Below, piece after piece: positions 1-10,268 of a stretch of 64,000 bases of DNA. Every line of letters begins with the position of its first letter. Within the stretch, counting starts at the first letter, position 1. Below the pieces are notes generated by a model. That model worked only from the letters and a program-made list of their open reading frames with translations, had not been told where the DNA came from and made no database searches. Source of the DNA: Anas platyrhynchos (taxonomy: Eukaryota > Chordata > Aves > Anseriformes > Anatidae); assembly GCF_047663525.1 (NCBI RefSeq), contig NC_092621.1, positions 9,769,001 through 9,833,000 of the forward strand. Direction: 5' to 3'. The position numbers were made by a program, and so were the translations under genes.

Positions 1-275
1 TGGGCCGTGCCTAGCGCGATGTGGGCACCAAGCCTCAACCACAGCTGAGCGCGTACCCGCAGTGCGGCCACATATCTCGCCCCACCTCTCCCAAAGCCCC
101 AGGAGCACGGCAGCCGTCCCCTTTTCGGATGGGGAAAACCACTGTGATTACATATAGCAGCAAAGCCCTCACTTCTCCAACCCGTGTGGCAGCACAGGCA
201 CTGCCGAGGGGTAGGGATCTGTCATCCCCCAGCCCTGCCACCCCAAGGGACAGGTCGGTTTTCCCATCGGATCCC

Positions 276-361
276 GCTCACCGAATTCCTGGACACCCTA
301 TATGCTGCTCACGGAATTCCTTAACACCCCATATCCCGCTCATCGAATTTCTTAACACCCC
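276..361. repeat. 31-bp tandem repeat, three copies
   Basis: Three diverged units start at 276, 307 and 338, so the period is exactly 31 bp. Each begins GCTCA, has a CGAATT/GGAATT core and ends in ACACCC(C). Later copies differ from the first by a few substitutions. This is a small minisatellite with no sign of coding function. Confidence 0.8.
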
Positions 362-490
362 AGGGCAGGAGGCAGAGGAGACTCCAGACAGGGAGGGGTT
401 TCCCTGCTGGTTACACCACTTCCCGGGAACGCCGCCTGCGCCAGCGCTGCTGCTGCAAGGACGGCAGCGCGCGCCGGCCCCGGGGCGCTG

Positions 491-770
491 TGTTATTGTA
501 GGGTTGCATGGGAGGGCTGGGGCGAAGGAAAACACCAGTTTGTTACTTCAGGGTTACACAGGAGGTGAGATGACTCAGGAGTTTGTTATTGTGGGGTGCA
601 GAGCACGAGCAGGTAGCTGGGCGCTGTTGTGTGGTTGCAGAGGTATGTGAGGATGCCGGCGAGGATCGGTTTGTTATTGTAGGGTTGCAGAGGTGGGCTG
701 CGATGTGGAGGCACCCCGTTTATCCCCGAAGGGCTGCAGAGAGGTCTGTTATTGTAGGATTCCTGGCGTC
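491..770. repeat. Degenerate TGTTATTGTAGGGTTGCA minisatellite
   Basis: A motif close to TGTTATTGTAGGGTTGCA recurs at about 491, 541, 584, 625, 672 and 747. Spacing is 50, 43, 41, 47 and 75 bp. The motif cores are better conserved than the spacers between them. It looks like an old, decayed tandem array; I do not recognise a family. Confidence 0.7.
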
Positions 771-1299
771 ACGCCACATGGGTGCTGCACACACCCAGGC
801 ATGTGGCCCTTATCTCAACACGGGCACCGTGCCCAGGCAGACGGAAACCTACGGCCCCAATGTCCTCACCTGGGGTCTCCATCCCGTCCCAGGGGGACCC
901 CAGACCACACTTAGCCCCCGGGGGCCAGGAGAAGGGAAGTTCCCAATGGGTTTTCACCAGCTGCTTCCCACTGCAGACTTCCAACGTGTTCCTTCCTCAG
1001 GATAATTTTCACTCTGACGAAACCATAAAAGTAAAAAATAAAAACAAATCCAAGGGGAAAACAAACAAGGCTTCGTGAAAAAGGGGAATGCAAACGCTCC
1101 CTGAAAGCCGTGAGGAGGGAAAAAACCCTTTCCCTCAGCCCCGACCCCCGGGGGCGCTGCCCCTTGGAGGTGCCCGGGGGCGAGCCGCGCACCGGGGGCC
1201 GGGGGGCGAGCGGTGCGCCCGGGGGGCGCGGAGCTGCGGGAGCCGGTGCGGGAGCCGGGTGCGGATCGGAGGCACAGGAAGCGTCCCGGGGAGGCGGCG

Positions 1300-1483
1300 G
1301 AGGATTGGCAGCGCCCTGCTCCAATTGTGCAGCGAAGGCGGCGGGACCGGACCGCCCGCTGCCGCCCCGAGCAGCCCGCAGCGGGCTCCCCGCCGCCGGT
1401 GCCACTCGTCCCGGTCCCGGTCCCGGTCCCGGTCCCGGTTCGCCGAGCACCATGGCCACATAGCCGCGGAGGAGCGCAGGAAG
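1300..1483 (+). other. IL11RA: Candidate untranslated exon 1 of IL11RA with uORF
   Basis: The segment ends in a good donor (AGGAAG|GTAGGA). It carries a strong-context start, CACCATGG, at 1,452 followed by GCC ACA TAG, a three-codon upstream ORF at 1,452-1,463. The left boundary (transcription start) is not determinable from the sequence; 1,300 is a rough guess. If this exon is used, the first intron is about 17.3 kb. Other donors in the same CpG island would give alternative first exons. No transcript evidence is available here. Confidence 0.35.
1407..1440. repeat. (CCCGGT)n hexamer array
   Basis: About five tandem CCCGGT hexamers lie in the CpG island, immediately left of the CACCATGG start at 1,452. 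One strand is C-rich and the other G-rich, so a G-quadruplex or i-motif is possible. Copy number is likely to vary between individuals. Confidence 0.85.
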
Positions 1484-4400
1484 GTAGGACACCCCCTCCT
1501 CGTTTCACCCCCCTCCCCACACATCCCCTTCTTTTTTTCCCCTCCCCTTATATCCCGGCTCCTCGCCGCCGCCCCGACGCCGCGGTGAGGGGCGCCCGGC
1601 TGCGGGCAGGCTCCCGGCGCCGGTGTATCCCGGTGGTTTGCCGCTTGCCCCGGAGGTACGGGGAAAAGTAGCGCACCCCCCCCACGACCCTCCTCCAGCC
1701 TGCCTACGGGGGTACCCGGTGCTGCTGCCCTTCCCGGCTCAGCGAGCCTCAGATGCTCGGGGGGTGGGAAGAGGTCGGGGGGCGCAAGCTTTGAGCCCCT
1801 TCCCCATCACCCGCAGATTTCTTTTCCCCCCCTCAGCCCCACCCCCGCTCTCCTCGTCTCCGGGGAGAGTTTTTTGGAGGAAGGCTCGAACAATACCAGG
1901 CAAGCCGCCGGTCCCCCTGGCAGGGCCCTGTCTTCTCCTGGGGGGTCGGGGGAGGGAAAAGCTGCTCTCAATTAGGAGAGGCGCGGAGAGAGGCGCTTTC
2001 CCATGCGCAGGCACCGCAAGGGCTCTGCCTGCCCTGTCCCTCCTTGCCCTTGGCCGCTGGTCCCAATCACTGCTCCTCAGACCCCTGGCAGCCCCTGCGG
2101 GTGCCCAGCCCTGGTGCCACCCTCACACGCTGGCCGTGTCACCCCCAAACACAGCCACGTCCCCTCCCCGGGTCCCCCCCTGAGTTCTGGCAGCAAGTTG
2201 GCAAAGTGTGCGAAAGGGGGCTTCGGGGCTGCGTTGCGCTTGGATTTGTCTGTCTGCAATCCCAGCCCCTTCCGTGAGGCCGCTTCCAGAGCCTCATTTT
2301 TCTTTAATCCGATCTCCACGGCAAGAAACCTGCCGTGTCGGTGGCCGAGGGGGTGCCAGGAGTTGCCCGCTCCTGCTCGGCTGCAGCCACGTCTGGCGGC
2401 GGTGTTTGCCGGAGGAGGTGGGGTGTTTGCTCTCCGCCAGCATTTATGCGAGGGCAGGTCACCGTCTGGGTTACGCTCAGGACTGCACGGAGCCCGTGGC
2501 ATCCCAAGCCCTGTGTGGGGCTTCTTGCTGGTGGAAGCCGGGTCAACAGGGCTCTTTCTTGGGGTGGGAATGGGGTGGGATGCAGCCACCGCGTCCCCCA
2601 CCCTGTAGCACCCATGTGCCCTCTGCTCCACGGAGAAGAACGGCTCAGGGTTCGCCCTGCCTCCTGCTCTGCGAGCTGCTTCGGTCTTTTGGGAACCTCA
2701 CGGGGAAGGGAAAACTTCATCATGTCTGATAAGCCATTTTTTCCCCGTCCCGGAGAAGTCTCTGGGCTGGCTGTCACGGCGGCAGGGGGGGAGGAGGATG
2801 CTTGGCCAGGCGCAGGCCCTGTTTGTGAAGGATGAATGAATGACTCACAGCGCCGCGAGTCTCCCCGCCGTCTTCAGCTTGGAGGCAGCGCCGGTTCCCT
2901 TTTGTGGCTGCAGGGTTTATCAGAAGCTGCTGCGTCCCCCCATCTGCAGGCACCCAAGTGCCACCCAGCCCTGTTCTCTCCCCTTCTCCCCCACCTCACC
3001 TGGACCATCCCGAGCATTAGCGGGGAACCACAGGGAGCCAGGGACGGAGTGTGACATCCTCACCTGTCACAAGCTCTCGGTTCAAGCCCTTTCTTCCTGC
3101 TCCGGTCATGTTCAAAGGCGACTCCAGGCTCTTCCTGCTCACGCAGGGCTAAACCTCTTCTGATTTCCTGCCCGAGTATATTCCTGGATAGTTTATTCCC
3201 ACCTGGCTTTGTGCCAACATTGTGCTTTTAGTTCAAGACCTCTTCTCCCTCTCCGGTGTTTACCCCGCTGTATTTATAGCATCTTCGTTATTTTGTTAGG
3301 CTGAGCAAGCCAAGAGATTCTTGTTTCCTTGTGTCGGATCAGATGTGGGCTGCCTTGATCTTCCTCTCTCTCCATCTCCAGCTCACTCCATCCGCCCTTG
3401 GCCGGGTGACAGCCACAGTCCCCTTGGCGAGGCTGGTGATGCAAGGTGCTTATTTTTTTTTTACATCCAGCATCACGGCAGAGCCTCAGGATTTGGGAGG
3501 GTGGCTGGCTTGAGCGTGGGGACCAGCGGGCTGTAAACATCTCGCTGGAGATGTGTGCTGGGGGTTTGGGCAGAGCGTGCACGGAGCCCAGCCTGGCGAT
3601 GTGCCTGCGCATGTACAGTGCTTTCATGCTTTCCCTGTGGGTTTTGCTGTGAAGGAAAACGGAAAGGAAAACCCCTTGCAAGATGCTTCTTTGGGCACTT
3701 TCCCCCCGTCTCGTTTCCTCTCCTCTTGTTCAGTCGTGGCACAGGGTGGCTCTGCCCATGCCGAAGCCGCAGCCGAGGATGGATCTTGGCTCGGCTGGGC
3801 GCTCTTCCCCCGGGCGGTGCGATGGGGCCTCGCTGGCATTCGGGATGCTGATGCAAACCCGGCATCAGGAATTAGCCCTGGGATATCTGGGGTGACTCGC
3901 TGGGATGTTTAGAGAGTTTTTGGTTTTTCTAAGTGTTCCTGTGGTTACAGAAGCATCTCATGTGTGAAAATCACCAAGTCTCCCCGGACGGGGATTTAGT
4001 GACCCCGTGGCCCGAGTTCTTAGCAGCAAATCTCCACGCCTCCCAGTGATGTTGTTCTCCAGCACATCCTCCCTTCCAGGCTGCGAAGGTGGGAAAGGGA
4101 GGTGATGTCTTAGAGTCATGGCTTGCTCGTCATCTCCAACAGTCACATTCCCATGGGCTGTCTCCGTGGAAAAAAAAAAGAAAAATTCCTCTAGAAATTA
4201 GAAGCAGGTTTGTCGTCTCAGAGATCAGCATGTTAATAGGAATTATCTCTTGAGCCTGGCTGCTCCCCAAGTCTCTGAGTCACCCTGTCACTTAGGCAGC
4301 CCTGGCACGGCCACGGAACGGGGTGAGCTTTGGGCTCTGCCGTGCTGTCCCAGCACCCGCAGCCCCTAAAGTGTGCGTCGGGCTCTGCTGCGGGTGGCAC

Positions 4401-7400
4401 TGCTCAGAGGCACCGGCTGGAGGGAGGATGGATGAGTGAGCGGGGCTGAGGGGTGAGATCCTGCCTCCCCTCCAGAGCACGAGTCTCAGACATGGGGAAA
4501 AAAAGGGACAAACGTCTCCTCCTCTCTGCTGCATCTGGGGTTTGGGGTCTGGGAGAAGAGGAGCAAGAAGGCGAACGGCACTGCAGGACCTGATTCACCT
4601 CTGTCTTAGCGGGATTTGTGCTGTGGTCACATCTGACCAGCGGAGCCTGGACTCGGGCCAGAAGGGATCAGTCATTGCTGAAAAAGCTTACGAGGGATTT
4701 CGGAAGGGTTTGCTGGAGGGTCTGGCTGGGGGGGGGAAGGCCACATCTGCTCGCACACGTTTTCTGAAGATGCTTTTGGAGATGGCAGCCGGGCTGGATG
4801 GACCTCGGGTGAGAGCTGGTGCGGTCGGACGCGGGGCTGAACCGTGCGGGTGGCGACAGCTGGGGGAACCTCAGGTAAGATCGTGCATTGAGCAGCGTGA
4901 GAAAACACCCACTGTAAGCAGGGATTAGGAAAATCGTGCGAGTCCTCGGGTTTTTGTTGGTCTGTAGCCGCTCGGGAAGACCATGCAGACCTCGCTGCGG
5001 ACAACTCGGTGGAAGCGTTTGCTGCGCTGTGCAAAAGTGCGAGCGAAATGCTTGGCCGTGGGGAGAGGGGCTGATGCTGAAAGCATTTAGCGGGGTTTTG
5101 GAAATCACTCCAGGGCTCCCCAGCGGCTGCTGGGCTCTGGTCCCCTCCTCTCAATACGGAGAGGGCAGAAATAGAAACAACATAATAAAAATGGTTACGG
5201 CCCTGCAGAGATTTCCTTATAGGGAGGGGTGGAAAAGTTTAGGGCTCCTGCGTCTAATGAAATCCTGATGGTGGAAAGAAGGTCATTTGGGCATTTTCTA
5301 TTTTACCCGAGCTCCTAAAGTGAAAACAAGGGATGGTGAGCTTGGTTAAAACAATGATGCTGGAGCTGCACCAAGTGACAGAAGCCATGAGCCAGCAGAG
5401 CTCCCCGCCACGCCAGGGGCACAGAGGGGCCCAGTGCTGGCTTGGCACCGTTTTTGGGAGCATGGCCAGGTGGCATCGGCTCTGCAGCCATCATGGGGGG
5501 TCTTCCTGGGGGCCCAGAGCAAGGGATTGCCCCCGGGTCCCGTCCCGTGTAGGGGATGCCACGTAGCATCCTGTGGGCAGCCCTAGGGGCGAGTGCCTGA
5601 TTTTGGCACGCGGGTTTGGATTTGCTCGCAGAGCACATGAGAGGCGGTGGCTCCGTGCAGAGCAAGTCCCTGTGCCCCGCGGGGCTGGCACGGTGGTGCC
5701 GGGTCAGCTGTTTCCTTCGCCCTTCCTGTGCTTTCACCAGCCCTTTCCTTTGGGACCGAAACCCCGCACGCTTCATCCTGGCCAGACCGATAGCAGGAGC
5801 CGGGATCTCGCCAGCCCCTCTTTGATGAAAGTCGGTGCGGGCACCAATGCCTCCTGAATTCAATAATGCCATGAAAGGCGTGATTCAGACCGCGCCTTCC
5901 TGCAAAATTAACTGGAAAAAAGGAAAAGAAAAAAAACAAAACAAACAAAACAAAACACAAAAGGGCCTCGGTGACGTTGAGAGAGACACGGGGGGCTGCT
6001 GCACGGGGTGGTGGTGGGTGGCTGTGCCAGAGCATCGCCCAGCGCCGTGCCAGGGTTGCGACAGAGGGGCTGCAGCTCCCGACAGCTGTGCCGAAACGGC
6101 CCCGCAAAGGTCCCCCGGGGCTGGCTCAGCTGCGGTGTCCCTGCTTCGCTTTGCGAAAGCCACTGTCACGCACGGTGCCCAGGCCAGCTGGCATCTCCCC
6201 AGACTTTCGTGCAGAGCTGGGACCGGCCCTGAACCCCTGGGGAAGTCCACGGGAGTCTTTCCTTCGCTTTCCATGAGTTTTGCCCCAGGCAAAGTGTTAG
6301 GAGGAGCTGGTGGGCTGGACCAGCTGTTGCTCCATCCTCGGCTCGCGAGGGCCAACACGCAACCCCGGGGGACTTGTCTGCCTGTGGGCTGCTTTTGATT
6401 TGTAGCTCCTGCCAGGCTCCCAGGAGGCTGTTTTGCAGCTCCACCGAGGCTGCTCGGCCCCATCCCGGGTCTGAGTTTTGCAGCGTTACAGCTGGAGTGT
6501 GACAGCACCGGGGAAGCGTCCCTTTTCCCTCGGCCATCCCCGATGCCGTGCCCTGCTCTCTTCCCCATCTCCAGCCTGAGCCGTGCCCCTTGTCCTTGCA
6601 CCCACAGCACCCAAAAGCAGCCTGGCAGCGTGGGACTCCCTGGCTGCTGCATTTTTCCCCCTCTGGAGCTCCCCACAGTGCAGGGTGCACACCGGGAGCA
6701 GGATGCAGCCCCTCGCAGCGGCGACGGGTGTGAACCCAGGAGGGGACAGGCTCCCGGAGCATCCTGTTGACAAAGCTCTTGGGCTGCTGCAAACCCCCCC
6801 TTGCTCCCTCCCCAGAGGCTGCAGATAAGCACTGGGATCCCTGCAACTCCGACTGTGGGGGCAATTTGCTCTGAAAATGCTTCCAGGGGCTCTGCTGAGC
6901 CAGCAAGGCGCAGAGGTTTGGCCTCAAAGCAGCCCGGGAGGAGGATGCTGAGATGCAGGTTGGGCTGGGATGGAGCTTTTTAAATATTTGGGATGCTCGC
7001 TCTGTGTCTTGGATGGGCAAAGGATGTAAGCAAGGTCTGCGGGGCAGGTAGCATCTATTTTTGTCCCTTGTGGTGTAGCTGGAAGAGGTGCTGGGGCAGT
7101 GTCCCCAGGTGATGTCCCCACCAGGGGGGTGGCACACGCTGGACCTGGGTTTAGCAGTGAGCAGGTCTGGAGCTGGACCATGCCAGCTGTTTATTTGCCC
7201 AGAAGGGTCCCTGAGGGTTTTTCCTCCCTTATTTTCCCCGGTGTTTCAGGGAGGGCAGCAAACGCCTCCCCACCATCCCTCTCGCCTCAACAAGGGCAGG
7301 GCGGAGCGGAGCCGAAGGAAACTTTTGCGGCCAGCTCTATGAATTTCCAATTAACAGCTCGCCTGTAGCGGGCCTCGCCACCGCGAGAGAGGTTAACGCA

Positions 7401-10196
7401 CCTAATGCTTGGAGAAACGATCCATTTTTCTCGGTAATTTAATCGCGTGGGCAGGCTGCTCGCTGACAGAGCGCCAGCAGCCGGCACTGAGGAGCCTGTG
7501 TGCCGGGCTGCAGCCCGTAACCACCTTCCCTGCGCGAAGGAGGAATGCTGACCTAATAGAAAAGACATTTAAACAGAAGTTTTAAAGAGCAGCTTGGGTC
7601 AGACTCGGGCGCAAGGCTGCAGTGGGCTCCGTCCGTGCAGCGGCAGGGCGCGGGGATGTCCCCGCTGGGAGCCACGCACCGGGAGCGCCAGCGCTGGCGG
7701 CCGCCCACTGGCACAGCCGGCAGGGGTTACGGCGGGCAGCTGCTTCGTTTGCTGGAGAAAAAAAAAAAAAAGAAATAAAGACAGTTTTTTGGAGGCCGGC
7801 ACACGTTGTGAATTGAGGCTGGGTTCAGCGCCTGGCTTCGGCTCTCGCCGGGCTGGAAAAGCCGCGGCGTTTCGCTCTGACATTTTCCAAATGAGACGTT
7901 TTGATTTTGATTTGATTTGATTCCCCACCCCAAGGTAATGTTTGGAAGCCAATTTTAGCTCGATTTAATTTGAACCATTTTAAAAAAGTAAAACCACTGA
8001 AAACTAAACAAGGCCTATCATTTAGAACAAAATGTTTTGGTTTTCATTTTCCTTTTGGCACGAAAAATGCAAACTTTTTTTTTTTTTTTTCCGTTCTCCT
8101 CTTGACCCACAAACAATATTTTATTTTTTTCCTCTCCTGGTTATTTCCCAAGAGGCAGAGCTGGGGCGTTTGGTGGGGGGGACAGCTGAGCCCTGTAGCT
8201 GTCCCCAGCAGGATGGGGTGGCACGGCGTGGGGGCATCCCTGTGGGAGCCGGGTTGGGCACCCGGTGCTGCAGCTGGAGGGGTTTTTGGATGGGGAGCGG
8301 GAGCCGCTGCGCTGTCAGCCGTCCCGTTGCCAGCACTGACTCAGCCGGGAGCTCCTCGAAGTCGGGGAGGCCCCGCGGCAGGGGAGGATTTGGGACAGCG
8401 TGGGGCTGTCCCCGCGGTCCCTGGGGCTGGGCAGAGTCCCGGGGCTGAGCCCCGGGCTGGATGCAGCCGTGCTTGGATGCATCCCCGCTGGCAGGGATGC
8501 AGGGAGCCGCAGGGAAGGGTGAGCTCTGGCATTGCCTTCTCCCCTTGTTTATTCAGGTTTAAAATTAATCTGACCTTCCCCCGCTCAGGCTTGTGCAAAC
8601 ATCTCATGTCCCGGGGCGGGGAGCTCCCTTCGGATGTGTTTTCCCCTGGCTTTTGCTGCCTCCAGGTGAGGTCCCCCTTGGGGTGCCCATGGTGCACAGC
8701 GGGGTGCCCGCTCTTGCTGTGGTGGCACCAGCCCTGCCATCACACGGGGATGGGAGCCTCTGGCTGTAAAGCAGGGCACGGTTAATCCTCCGGACAAACA
8801 CTGAGCGCTGCCCAAAGCCAGCTGCTGGGGGAGAGCTGCCAGGAGGCTGGGTGCCTGGATCCAGCGTCTTTGGGCCAGGCGAGGGGAGGCTGTGGCGCTG
8901 GCAGGAGGTACCAATCATCCCCCGTCCTTCCTTTGCTGTCCCAGCCTCGCTGCCATCCTCCACCCTCGGGGCCTCGCCAAATCTCAGCTCTGCGCTCCCT
9001 GGCCCCGCTGGGACGTCTCCAGGCTCCTGGCTGGGAAGTGGGGAGGAAGGGAAGAAGGCGCGCTGTGCCGCGGCCAGTCCTGACCCAGAAGTGCGCGCTG
9101 TCACTCCCTGACTCATCCGGCACCTGATTTTATTTTTATTTTTTCCCTCCCCTCCCCGAAGCGGCGTGCTGCATTCCACAGCGGTGCTTTTTATAGCCCC
9201 GAGCTGCAGCCTCGCCGCGTTCCCAACCAGATCCCCGGCACCAAGGGGGACCTGCTCGGTGCCAGCCGTGCCGGTGGCAGGGACACCGTCCCCGTGGTCC
9301 CTGCGGCACCACAGCAGGCAGAGCGCACGGGCAGCAGAGGAAGATAATTAAACCCTAACCCGGAGCCACGCTCCCGTGCTGCGGAGGCGTTTAAAGAGCC
9401 AAATTAGTCACCCGCGTGCCACGTGCCGGCTGGGGCCGGTGGCTAGCAGAGGTGGCTCATCCCTCGCCGTCCCTCCCCCTCCCCGGCTCCAGAGGGGCTG
9501 TGCTGCTGTTAGGAAGGTTAGAGGGAGGCCAGAGGTTGCTGCCCGCTCCCTGGGAGCATTTTTATGAGCTCAGGAAGCCTGCTGGCCCCGCCGCCCTCCC
9601 ACGCGCCTACGGAGGAGGCCGCCGGGGCTGCCGCCAGCTCCCTCGCAGGCCGTGCGTCTGGAGCGTCCCTCTGTCCATCCACAACGCCGGGCTGCATGCG
9701 GGGCCGGCGGGGTCCCGCGGGGAGCGGGGTTCTGCAGAGCCAGGGCAGGCAGCCAGCGGGCAGGGAGCGAGGGAGCCTCGTGGGGAGCAGCAAAGGGGAG
9801 GCGGGGAGGGGGGGGACCCGCCGGCACCGCGCGTGCTTTCTCCAGACGTGATTTCACCGCCGCAGGGAGGGAGCACGGCCAAGGGACGGGCCCCGCTCGC
9901 CCCGGCGGCACCCAGGGCGTTAGTCATTGGGGCCGAGCCGTGGCGAGGGGGACGGGGTGTGCCCGGGGTCCCCGCGGCACGGCGAGGGGACGGGAGGCCC
10001 GGTGAGCCCTGCGGTTCTGGGGAGCTGCCAGGGAAAAGGCGGAGGGGAGGAGGGAGGGATGGATGGGGGAGGCTGCTGGGCTCGCAGCCCATCGTCCCCC
10101 TCCTCGCTGCCACGTGGCCGGGAGCCGCTTGGGGAGGGGGCAGAGGGGCAGCGGCTGTGCCAAGAAGCCAGGTGTGCGCCCGGCAAGCAGGTGGGG

Positions 10197-10268
10197 AGGG
10201 GACGGGACGGGACGGGACGGGACGGGACGGGACGGGACGGGATGGGATGGGATGGGATGGGATGGGGG
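10197..10268. repeat. (GGGAC)n-(GGGAT)n pentanucleotide microsatellite
   Basis: About eight GGGAC units run directly into about five GGGAT units, followed by a G run. The plus strand is an uninterrupted series of GGG tracts two bases apart, the textbook arrangement for intramolecular G-quadruplexes. The clean C-to-T switch between blocks suggests a single substitution spread by slippage. Confidence 0.95.

Larger units (their letters stand above)
1..1099. other. Non-coding left flank with minisatellites
   Basis: No frame here has codon structure, splice pairing or similarity that I recognise as a gene. The notable content is two degenerate tandem repeats, listed separately. The stretch becomes CpG-rich towards 1,100, where the promoter-like segment begins. 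The open frames in it are chance frames. Confidence 0.6.
1100..1665 (+). promoter_or_regulatory. CpG-rich putative promoter and 5' exon region
   Basis: This block is very GC- and CpG-dense compared with flanking DNA. It contains an imperfect CCCGGT hexamer array at 1,407-1,440. Three plausible splice donors face right, with exon ends at 1,483 (AAG|GTAGGA), about 1,582 (GCG|GTGAGG) and about 1,654 (GAG|GTACGG). The first coding exon of IL11RA begins exactly at its ATG directly after an acceptor at 18,748, so the IL11RA 5' UTR must lie in an upstream exon. This is the most promoter-like upstream segment in the window. It could instead serve an unseen gene to the left or an unrelated transcript. 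The link to IL11RA is inference. Confidence 0.45.

Noticed and set aside
5885-7137. Overlapping minus-strand frames of 315 and 323 codons
   Set aside because: Two different frames are open over the same DNA, which signals GC bias, not coding. No homology recognised.
9349-9361. Telomere-like AAACCCTAACCC
   Set aside because: Barely two repeat units; too short to be an interstitial telomere array.
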